The position numbers and the translations under genes are program-made. 13,273 nt of DNA from Streptomycetales bacterium (GTDB taxonomy: Bacteria; Actinomycetota; Actinomycetes; Prado026): NCBI GenBank assembly GCA_025361995.1, contig JANYIP010000220.1:1-13273 (forward strand), in the 5' to 3' direction. The notes under the pieces are model-generated. The model was not told where the DNA came from. It ran no database searches and was given only the letters and a program-made list of their open reading frames with translations. Within the stretch, counting starts at the first letter, position 1. Each line of letters starts with the position of its first letter. Of the stretch, positions 1 through 5,645 are shown in pieces.

Positions 1-1137
1 GGCGTTCGGTCGTGCGCCGCGGACATCGCAGCAGCCACCGGACTCACCCGCTCGACCGCCAGCACCTTGGTCGACGCCCTGCTGTCCGGCGGCCTCATCC
101 GTGAGCTCGAGCCCGAGACGCGGTCTGGCGCGGGACGCCCAGCCACCGGCTTGGTCCTGGCGGCCGACGGAGCTGCCGGCCTCGGGCTCGAGATCGGCGT
201 CGACTACCTCGCGTCCTGCGTGGTCGACCTAGCAGGGGGCATCCGGCACCGCAACGTCGTACTCGGTGACCAGCGGGGACGCAGCCCCGCCGCCGTGCTG
301 GCCGAGGTCGTCGAGCTCGCTGCCCTCGCGCATGAGAGCAGCCGTCGCCAGGGTGTACGTGTCGCCGGGGCCCGGCTGGCGGTACCCGGCCTGGTCGACC
401 CGAGCGAGGGGCGGCTGCGGCTCGCCCCGAACCTGGGCTGGCACGACGTCGACGTGCTCGGGGCGCTGCGGGCCGACCCTCGGTTGGCCGAGCTCGAGGT
501 CGCGGTGGACAACGAGGCCAACCTCGCTGCGCTCGGCGAGCTCTACCGCGGCGGCGCCGGTGGGGCGCAGAGCTTCGTCCAGCTGTCCGGCGAGATCGGG
601 GTCGGGGCCGGCATCGTGCTGTCGGGGCGGCTGTTCCGCGGGACGCACGGCTGGGGCGGCGAGATCGGTCACCTGGCCAGCTGGCCCGACGGTCCATCCT
701 GCGGCTGCGGCTCGCGCGGCTGCCTCGAGCAGATCGCCGGCCAGGAGGCGATCCTGCGCGCGGCGAGGCTGCGCAGGCCGGCCGGCACCACGATGGCCGG
801 CCAGCCCGGCCGCGACCAGCTCGTCGAGCTGGCCCAGGCCGGCCGACCGAGCCTGCTGACGGCGCTCGAGCACGCCGGGACTGCGCTGGGCATCGCGGTG
901 GCCGGAGTGGTCAACCTCATCGACGTCGACACCGTCGTGCTCGGGGGCCTGTACGCCACCCTCGCGCCCTGGATCCAGCCGCCGGTCGAACGGGAGATCG
1001 CCAGCCGAGTACTCGCCCACCCGTGGTCACCCGTCCAGGTCACCGTCTCCCAGCTCGGCGGCGACGCCGCGATCCTCGGCGGGGCGGGCGCGGTGCTCGC
1101 CGACCTGCTCGCCCACCCCGCAGCGTGGCTGGGCTGA
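1..1137 (+). CDS. ROK-family transcriptional regulator, 5' partial
   Basis: The reading frame is open from base 1, so the true start lies upstream; the first in-frame start-like codon (TTG at 67) falls inside the helix-turn-helix and is not the start. Counting from base 1, residues 4-37 form a winged-helix DNA-binding segment (ADIAAATGLTRSTASTLVD). A ROK sugar-kinase-like domain follows: the DNEANLAALGE motif at about 170-180, a glycine-rich loop SGEIGVGAGIVLSGRLFRG, and the ROK zinc site with H224 plus CGCGSRGC (C234, C236, C241). ROK proteins with an N-terminal HTH are usually repressors of carbohydrate genes that respond to a sugar. The kinase base Asp of NDAN-type motifs is Glu here, which argues for a sensor rather than an active kinase. 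No sugar gene is adjacent on the visible side, so the target is unknown. The stop is TGA at 1135-1137. Confidence 0.9.
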   Translation, partial: GVRSCAADIAAATGLTRSTASTLVDALLSGGLIRELEPETRSGAGRPATGLVLAADGAAGLGLEIGVDYLASCVVDLAGGIRHRNVVLGDQRGRSPAAVLAEVVELAALAHESSRRQGVRVAGARLAVPGLVDPSEGRLRLAPNLGWHDVDVLGALRADPRLAELEVAVDNEANLAALGELYRGGAGGAQSFVQLSGEIGVGAGIVLSGRLFRGTHGWGGEIGHLASWPDGPSCGCGSRGCLEQIAGQEAILRAARLRRPAGTTMAGQPGRDQLVELAQAGRPSLLTALEHAGTALGIAVAGVVNLIDVDTVVLGGLYATLAPWIQPPVEREIASRVLAHPWSPVQVTVSQLGGDAAILGGAGAVLADLLAHPAAWLG

Positions 1138-1185
1138 CCCAGCGCCCCCGGCGTTCCGCGGCGGTCGTCCTCTGCTTCTAGCCAC

Positions 1186-1191
1186 TAGCGT
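1186..1191 (+). promoter_or_regulatory. Putative -10 element (TAGCGT) for HipA-like kinase gene
   Basis: TAGCGT lies 8 nt before the GTG at 1200, which would place the transcript start at or next to the start codon (leaderless). The same TAnnnT spacing recurs at five other unit heads in this window. No convincing -35 hexamer is visible. The element overlaps the alternative TTG start at 1191 and so argues against that start. Confidence 0.45.
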
Positions 1192-1199
1192 TGCGGGCT

Positions 1200-2000
1200 G
1201 TGCAGGATGCGACGGAACAGGCGCTGCGGCGGGTGAACGCCGTCCGGTACGTCCTGCCGCTGCGCGAGGGAGGTTCGCTGCCGGCCCTGGTCGAGGCCGA
1301 CGACCTCGGGACGTACGTGATGAAGTTCCGTGGCGCCGGGCAGGGACCCAAAGCGCTGGTCGCCGAAGTCGTGGTCGGAGAGCTCGGGCGGCGCCTCGGC
1401 CTACCGGTCCCCGAGCTCGTGGTCAGCGTCCTGGACCCCGACCTCGCCCCGGCCGAGCCGGACCAGGAGGTCCAGGACCTCCTGCGCGCCAGCGTCGGTG
1501 ACAACCTCGGCATGGACTACCTGCCGGGATCCCTCGGCCTCGACGTCGCAGTCGACCGGATCGACCCCGACCTGGCCGCCCGCGTCGTGTGGTTCGACGC
1601 GCTCGTGCAGAACGTCGACCGGTCGTGGCGCAACCCGAACCTGTTGCGCTGGCACGGTTCGGTCTGGTTGATCGACCACGGGGCCGCGCTGTACTTCCAC
1701 CACAACTGGTCCCGCCAGGTCGACCCGGCCACCCGTCCGTACCCGGGCGCCGCCGACCACGTCCTGCTCCCGGTCGCCGGTCCGCTGAGCTCGGCGCACG
1801 AGGAGTTGGCCGGACTCGTCACCGCAGACACCCTCGCCGACGTCGTGGCGCTCATCCCCGACGGCTGGCTCGCCACCGACACGGCGTTCGCCAGCACGGC
1901 CCAGGCCCGGCAGGCGTACGTCGACGTCCTGCTCGCCCGAGTGGCAGCTCCCCACACCTGGCTCGACGCCGTGGAGGTGCTCCGTGCTGCACGCGTATGA
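1200..2000 (+). CDS. HipA-like kinase family protein
   Basis: Protein of 266 aa from GTG 1200. A TTG at 1191 would give 269 aa, but a stop codon at 1179 rules out anything further upstream, and a -10-like TAGCGT overlaps the TTG. The fold resembles the HipA_2 group of HipA-like protein kinases. There is a candidate ATP-lysine in YVMKFRGAG (K42). The catalytic loop is QNVDRSWRNPNLL (D140, N145), and LIDHG (D159) occupies the place of the DFG metal motif. The key kinase residues are therefore present, and activity is plausible. It is shorter than classical HipA (about 440 aa), and no HipB-like HTH antitoxin gene is adjacent. The last 17 nt overlap the DUF3037 gene, so the two are very likely co-expressed. 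The substrate is unknown; calling it a toxin would be inference. Confidence 0.8.
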   Translation: MQDATEQALRRVNAVRYVLPLREGGSLPALVEADDLGTYVMKFRGAGQGPKALVAEVVVGELGRRLGLPVPELVVSVLDPDLAPAEPDQEVQDLLRASVGDNLGMDYLPGSLGLDVAVDRIDPDLAARVVWFDALVQNVDRSWRNPNLLRWHGSVWLIDHGAALYFHHNWSRQVDPATRPYPGAADHVLLPVAGPLSSAHEELAGLVTADTLADVVALIPDGWLATDTAFASTAQARQAYVDVLLARVAAPHTWLDAVEVLRAARV

Positions 2001-2382
2001 GTGGGCCGTCCTGCGCGTCGTGCCGCGGGTGGAGCGCTGCGAGTTCGTCAACGTCGGGGTGCTGGTGTACTGCCAGGCGCTGGACTACCTGGCAGCCGCG
2101 GTCACCGACGACCTGAGCCGGGCCCTCGCTCTCGACCCGGCCCTGGACGTCGAGACCACCCGGCGGCACCTCGAGGGCGTTCGCGCCCTGTGTGCCGGTG
2201 AGCCGAGCGCCGGCGACAACGGGCGACGGCCGGTGGGCGACCGGTTCCGCTGGCTGGTCGCGCCACGCAGCACCGTGCTGCAGCCCTCACCCGTGCACAC
2301 GGGGCTGTCCGACGACCCGGCTGCGATCCTCGCCGAGCTCTTCGACGCCATGGTGACCCCGCTGCCGCCGCCGGCCCGCTAG
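1984..2382 (+). CDS. DUF3037 family protein
   Basis: Protein of 132 aa starting at GTG 1984, preceded by a good Shine-Dalgarno (GGAGGT, 1973-1978, 5 nt spacer). It begins inside the end of the HipA-like kinase gene (17 nt overlap), consistent with translational coupling. The N-terminal motif RVERCEFVNVGVLVYC (residues 15-30) and the later RFRWLVAPRSTVLQPSPVHTG-like segment (88-107) are what I recognise as DUF3037. No signal peptide, membrane segment or HTH is visible, so it is probably cytoplasmic. The biochemical function is unknown. Its usual company with HipA-like kinases suggests it regulates or is a partner of the kinase, which is inference. Its stop codon overlaps the stop of the convergent anti-sigma-like gene (shared CTAG at 2379-2382). 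Confidence 0.8.
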   Translation: MLHAYEWAVLRVVPRVERCEFVNVGVLVYCQALDYLAAAVTDDLSRALALDPALDVETTRRHLEGVRALCAGEPSAGDNGRRPVGDRFRWLVAPRSTVLQPSPVHTGLSDDPAAILAELFDAMVTPLPPPAR

Positions 2383-3140
2383 CTGCTGGACGCGCTCGCC
2401 CGAGCTGCGGCCGCCGCCGCAGCAGCAGCCGCGGACCGCTCGAACTGCGACTGCAGCACGGGCAGGGTCGGCTCGGTCGTGAACTGACCGTTCATCACGC
2501 GATCGGCCAGGACGGGGGGGAACAGCGCGCGCAACGTCGCCTCGAAAGGGTGACCGTCCAGGGGCCACTTCAGCGCGACGACCCGGGTCTGCGGACCCGA
2601 TCCGATCACGGTGGCCCGCACCGGCAGCTGACTCGCCGTCGACACCCCGACGATGCCGTCGGAGATCGCGAAGCCCTCGCAGTCCAGATAGAGGTAGAGG
2701 TAGTGACCGTCCGTCGACGCACCCAGGACGTCCACGCCGCAGTACAGCTGGCCCAGGTGCGACCCGAATCCGCTCGCCCATGCGGGATCGGTGTCGAAGA
2801 ACTGGCGCAGAGCGTCAGCCTGGGTGAGCACCGGAGCCGCCCGCTCGCTCGGGGATGCCGTCGGCGCAGGAGACGACGCCGATGGCGACTGCGTCGTGGC
2901 CGCGGACGGTCCGGGGCCGATCGCGGTGCCGGCCGCCCGGTGGATGTGCGCGAACGCGCCCAGACCGGCTACGACCAGGGCCGAGACCGCGGCTGCCACC
3001 AGCACCGTGGTCAGCACCCGCCGTCCCGCCGTGACCGGCAACGGACCCGGCAGCTGACCCGACGGCTCGACGGCTGGGTCGATCTGCTCAGCGCGGTCGG
3101 CGAGCATGGCCCGTACGCGGTCTTCCAGGTCCCCGGTCAT
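2379..3140 (-). CDS. Single-pass membrane protein, candidate anti-sigma factor
   Basis: Protein of 253 aa. Its ATG (3140-3138) overlaps the TGA of the sigma gene (ATGA), and GGAGG lies 6 nt upstream, so translation is probably coupled to the sigma factor. The topology is a cytoplasmic N-terminus (1-40), one transmembrane helix (about 42-64), a Pro/Ser/Ala/Thr-rich linker (about 75-105), and an extracytoplasmic domain (about 106-236) with two cysteines (C134, C154) that could form a disulfide. The C-terminus ends in ten consecutive alanines (237-246) and a short Ser/Ala tail. The N-terminal region lacks the HxxxCxxC zinc motif of ZAS anti-sigma factors and I cannot match it to a named family. 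The anti-sigma role rests on operon position and topology. It could alternatively be an effector or sensor protein of the sigma regulon. Confidence 0.8.
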   Translation of the reverse strand: MTGDLEDRVRAMLADRAEQIDPAVEPSGQLPGPLPVTAGRRVLTTVLVAAAVSALVVAGLGAFAHIHRAAGTAIGPGPSAATTQSPSASSPAPTASPSERAAPVLTQADALRQFFDTDPAWASGFGSHLGQLYCGVDVLGASTDGHYLYLYLDCEGFAISDGIVGVSTASQLPVRATVIGSGPQTRVVALKWPLDGHPFEATLRALFPPVLADRVMNGQFTTEPTLPVLQSQFERSAAAAAAAAAARASASSS

Positions 3141-3646
3141 GGCCGTCCTCCTACCTTCTCGGCGCCGTCGTCCTGCACGGCGATGACAGCGCGCAGCCGC
3201 GCGAGGCCTTTGGCGTTCTGACTGCGTACGGTCCCGACGGACACCCCGAGCAGCGCGGCGACCTCACGCTCGGGCAGGTCCTCGTAGTAGCGCAGCACCA
3301 GCACTGCGCGCTGCCGGGGCGGTGCGCTCTGCAGTGCCCGCCACATGCGGTCGCGCTCGGCCAGCTCGTCGGCCCGGTCCGGCGCCGAGGCCGGCTCCGG
3401 CGGTGCTCGCCAGGGGAGCTCACGGATCCTCGACCGGTGACGCCATCGGCTGACGGCCGCGTTGACCAGGGCTCGGTTGAGGTAGGCGTCGACGTCGTGC
3501 ACGCCACCGCGCTCCAACCGCTGCCAGCTGCGGCCGAGCACGTCCTGGACGAGATCCTCGGCCGCGCCGCGGTCCCCGGTCAGCAGGTACGCGCGGCGGA
3601 GCAGCTGCGGGTAGCGCCCCCGCACGTACTCCGCCACGTCTTGCAC
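3137..3646 (-). CDS. SigE-type ECF RNA polymerase sigma factor
   Basis: Protein of 169 aa from GTG 3646, preceded by a strong Shine-Dalgarno (AGGGGG about 7 nt upstream). Sigma region 2 spans about residues 10-72, with RAYLLTGDRGAAEDLVQDVL as its 2.1-2.2 signature. Region 4 spans about 100-152, with the HTH around EREVAALLGVSVGTVRSQNAKGLARLR split over 126-152. There is no region 3 or 1.1, which is typical of ECF sigmas. The LLTGD...AEDLVQ pattern and length fit the actinobacterial SigE family (TIGR02983-like). It probably directs polymerase to stress-type promoters and is held by the membrane protein encoded immediately downstream. A GGAAC-N17-CGTC sequence lies just upstream, suggesting the gene is autoregulated. 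The signal it responds to is not evident. Confidence 0.92.
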   Translation of the reverse strand: MQDVAEYVRGRYPQLLRRAYLLTGDRGAAEDLVQDVLGRSWQRLERGGVHDVDAYLNRALVNAAVSRWRHRSRIRELPWRAPPEPASAPDRADELAERDRMWRALQSAPPRQRAVLVLRYYEDLPEREVAALLGVSVGTVRSQNAKGLARLRAVIAVQDDGAEKVGGRP

Positions 3647-3654
3647 GGGACACC

Positions 3655-3681
3655 CCCTATGGACCCTATGGACCCTGTAGA
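3655..3681. repeat. Three tandem 9-bp repeats in the sigma gene leader
   Basis: CCCTATGGA occurs twice in a row (3655-3663, 3664-3672), followed by the degenerate copy CCCTGTAGA (3673-3681). On the transcribed minus strand each unit ends in an AGGG that resembles a ribosome-binding core. The copy nearest the gene supplies the Shine-Dalgarno of the sigma gene. The array lies between the -10 box and the start codon. Confidence 0.85.
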
Positions 3682-3705
3682 CGCGTCCACCTGTGGACCC
3701 GTTCC
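3680..3705 (-). promoter_or_regulatory. ECF-type promoter for the sigma factor operon
   Basis: Reading the minus strand, GGAAC (3705-3701) is followed by exactly 17 nt and then CGTC (3683-3680). This resembles the actinobacterial ECF consensus (GGAAC -35, CGTC -10). Transcription would begin near 3673, giving a leader of about 27 nt before the GTG at 3646. Position and orientation fit positive autoregulation by the encoded sigma factor. This is a visual match, not a scored one. Confidence 0.6.
3685..3698. repeat. Inverted repeat inside the ECF promoter spacer
   Basis: GTCCAC (3685-3690) and GTGGAC (3693-3698) form perfect 6-bp arms around a 2-nt centre. It lies wholly between the putative -35 and -10 boxes of the sigma promoter, the position of a classical repressor operator. 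It may also be chance, as the arms are short. Confidence 0.5.
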
Positions 3706-3785
3706 TACCGCTCCGTCGGGTGAATGACGCACGAATGCGCCCTCACTATGCCCGCTCGACCCGGGCGGGCTGTGCTACGGGGACG

Positions 3786-3791
3786 TACCGT
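3786..3791 (+). promoter_or_regulatory. Putative -10 element (TACCGT) for the 3798 gene
   Basis: TACCGT ends 6 nt before the ATG at 3798, which would give a leaderless transcript. No Shine-Dalgarno precedes this ATG. No clear -35 is seen. Because the transcript would start at the ATG, this supports the 3798 start over the longer in-frame ORF beginning at 3693. Confidence 0.45.
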
Positions 3792-3797
3792 GGGCAG

Positions 3798-4850
3798 ATG
3801 GTGGCAACCGGCCCGGGCGACAGCGGTCGCGACGAGGTCGACCCGCTCGCCATGCTCGACCTGCTCGACGACGGACGCGGCCCGGAGCGGCTCTCGCGGC
3901 GCCCCGTGGCGCTCGCGAGGATCGGACAGATGCCGACCCTCTCCCACGTCGGCCCCCGTGGACGGTTCGCCCTCGCCGTGCTGGCTGTCGCCGCACTCGT
4001 CGTGGGCACGGCCGTCGTCGGCCGCCAGCCGCACCAGGCTCCAGTAGCCGGCCCACGACCGGCTGCGGTAGTGCTGACGCCGTCCACCCACGACGTCCAG
4101 CTGCTGCTCGACCAGTACAGCTACACCGCCGACAAGGACGTGTTCAGCCTGCAGCTCAGCCTTGTCAACTACGGCACGGCGGCGGTCGACGTGCTGGCCA
4201 CCCGGCTGCCGCAGGCCGGCGCGCGACCGATCCCCGGCCCGGGCGGTGACCGTCCGTTCGCGGCCCCGATCACCTTGGTACCCAACCTGTCTGCGCCGAT
4301 CTCGGTCCCGGTCCGGGTCACCTGCCCGGGGGTGCTGACGGCGCCCCTGGCCGACCACATCGACGTGACGCTCGGCCGGTCAGCGCGCCCGCAAGAGGTG
4401 GTTCGCCTGGCACTGGCGCCGCTCGGGAGCCTGCTCGACGACGCCCGGCACGCCGCCTGCGGAGTGTCGTCAGCCTCCGCAGCCGTGTACCCGATGTTCG
4501 TGGCTGGATCGGTCCGTGCGGTCCGGACCGGGATCACCTCGACCCTGCGGGTCGAGGACGTCGGCGACGCCGCCGCCTCCGTCATGGTCCTCGGTGCCGC
4601 GCCGGCAAGCGTCGAGGTCAGTGCAGTCGGCGGCCCGGTCGGGCGGGCCTTGACCATCACCGAGGGGACGTCTGCCCTGGTGACACTGCGCTGGCGGATC
4701 CTCGACTGCGTCGCGGCGGAAGAGGTGCGCTGGCCGACCCTGCGGCTGTCCATCACCGTGCCGACCTCGACGGCCACGAACTCGTACGGGTTCGACTCGG
4801 ACTTCGGCGCACAGTGGCGCGCTGCCCTCACCGCCGCCTGCCAGAACTAG
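3798..4850 (+). CDS. Hypothetical single-pass membrane protein
   Basis: Protein of 350 aa. The frame extends upstream to 3693, but the extra 35 residues are Arg-rich and unlike a real N-terminus, while ATG 3798 is preceded by a leaderless -10 element. The layout is a cytoplasmic N-terminal segment of about 55 residues (acidic RDEVDPLAMLDLLDDG stretch), one transmembrane helix (about 57-75) and a large extracytoplasmic region. That region is rich in alternating Val/Thr/Leu segments that look like beta-sandwich domains, and has four cysteines (C176, C221, C304, C348) that could make two disulfides. I do not recognise the family. The overall plan (short cytoplasmic acidic head, one helix, outer domain) resembles that of the neighbouring anti-sigma-like protein, and the two genes diverge from the same 151-bp region. 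A link to the sigma factor is possible but unproven. Confidence 0.8.
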   Translation: MVATGPGDSGRDEVDPLAMLDLLDDGRGPERLSRRPVALARIGQMPTLSHVGPRGRFALAVLAVAALVVGTAVVGRQPHQAPVAGPRPAAVVLTPSTHDVQLLLDQYSYTADKDVFSLQLSLVNYGTAAVDVLATRLPQAGARPIPGPGGDRPFAAPITLVPNLSAPISVPVRVTCPGVLTAPLADHIDVTLGRSARPQEVVRLALAPLGSLLDDARHAACGVSSASAAVYPMFVAGSVRAVRTGITSTLRVEDVGDAAASVMVLGAAPASVEVSAVGGPVGRALTITEGTSALVTLRWRILDCVAAEEVRWPTLRLSITVPTSTATNSYGFDSDFGAQWRAALTAACQN

Positions 4851-4873
4851 CGGCCAGGACTAGTCATGAAGCC

Positions 4874-5605
4874 CTAGGGAGTCAGCGCCGCCGTCAGCAC
4901 GCGCAGGGCTGCGGCCCGGTCACCCGTGAGGGTGATCCGCGGGTCGGTCGGGTTGATCCGCCGCCACAGAAGCAGGAACAGATCGGCGGCCGAGGCCGTC
5001 ACGGTCACCTCGGCACGACCCAACGGTTGCACTCCGTCGTGCCCGAAGAGCCAGCTGGCCCCGGTCTCCGCGACCCGCAGTCGGACGGCATCGGTGAGCG
5101 GCTCGATGCGACCCAGGCGTACCTGCCGGGGGAACATGACCGTCACGACCTCGTCGACGCCGTCCTGCGCCAGGTCGGTCGTCAGCCGGGGCTGCTGGTC
5201 CAGCGCGGCCAACGCGTCCCAGCGGTGCACCGCGGTCTCGAGCGCCTGCCGACGTACCCAGAAGTCCACCAGTCGCGGCCGCGGGCCGAAGCCCCAGCAC
5301 TCCTGCCCGGGGGTTGCTTCCCGCAGCGTCGCGAGCAGCTCCTCGACCCCCGCGGTGAACCAGGCCGCGATGGCGGTCGGGTCGCTCGGCGGCGGCGGCT
5401 CGTCGGCCAGGGCACCGGTACGGACGACCTCGGCCGCCCACCGGTGGACCGAGCCCAGGTGGCCGACGAGGTCGAGCACGGTCCAGCCTGGGCAGCTGGG
5501 CACGTCGGTGGCCAGCGCACCCGAGTCCAAGCCACTCACGGTCGAAGCGAGTGCGTCGGCATCAGCAGCCAGCCGGTCGAGGAGCACGTCGTAGGCCAGC
5601 GGCAT
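4874..5605 (-). CDS. Maleylpyruvate isomerase family mycothiol-dependent-type protein
   Basis: Protein of 243 aa from the ATG at 5605-5603. Longer in-frame starts up to 5785 run through the divergent gene and are rejected; a -10-like TAACGT 7 nt upstream fixes this start. The N-terminal DinB-like/MDMPI_N domain carries SCPGWTVLDLVGHL (H49) and ALETAVHRWD (E123, H127). These three residues match the His-Glu-His metal site of mycothiol-dependent maleylpyruvate isomerase, with the E-x3-H spacing preserved. A C-terminal MDMPI_C-like part follows (about 165-243). Members of this large actinobacterial family are thiol transferases or isomerases that use mycothiol. The substrate cannot be deduced, and no aromatic-degradation gene is nearby, so the maleylpyruvate reaction itself is not implied. 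The gene is convergent with the upstream membrane protein gene, with a 23-bp gap and no evident terminator. Confidence 0.88.
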   Translation of the reverse strand: MPLAYDVLLDRLAADADALASTVSGLDSGALATDVPSCPGWTVLDLVGHLGSVHRWAAEVVRTGALADEPPPPSDPTAIAAWFTAGVEELLATLREATPGQECWGFGPRPRLVDFWVRRQALETAVHRWDALAALDQQPRLTTDLAQDGVDEVVTVMFPRQVRLGRIEPLTDAVRLRVAETGASWLFGHDGVQPLGRAEVTVTASAADLFLLLWRRINPTDPRITLTGDRAAALRVLTAALTP

Positions 5606-5612
5606 GGGCCGA

Positions 5613-5618
5613 ACGTTA
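5613..5618 (-). promoter_or_regulatory. Putative -10 element (TAACGT) for the minus-strand isomerase-like gene
   Basis: On the minus strand TAACGT is followed by a 7-nt spacer and then the ATG at 5605, predicting a leaderless transcript. It lies only 14 bp from the opposing -10 element of the divergent gene. Confidence 0.5.
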
Positions 5619-5632
5619 CTGCGGACGCCGTC

Positions 5633-5638
5633 TAAGGT
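5633..5638 (+). promoter_or_regulatory. Putative -10 element (TAAGGT) for the phosphotransferase gene
   Basis: TAAGGT is followed by 7 nt and GTG 5646, again predicting a leaderless transcript. Its -35 region would fall inside the opposing promoter. This supports GTG 5646 over the ATG at 5604, which would lie upstream of the promoter. Confidence 0.5.
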
Positions 5639-5645
5639 CGGCGAG

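Noticed and set aside
3750..3770. GCCCGC-N9-GCGGGC hairpin as a terminator
   Set aside because: No T-run follows on either strand and no transcript would arrive here from either side. A 6-bp GC stem is common by chance in this composition.
3693..3797. Longer N-terminus for the 3798 gene starting at 3693
   Set aside because: The extra 35 residues are Arg-rich without family character, would begin inside the ECF promoter region, and a -10 element directly precedes ATG 3798.
4851..4873. Terminator between the convergent genes at 4850 and 4874
   Set aside because: The 23-bp gap holds only the short palindrome ACTAGT, and CCCTAGGG lies at its edge; there is no stem-loop of useful length.
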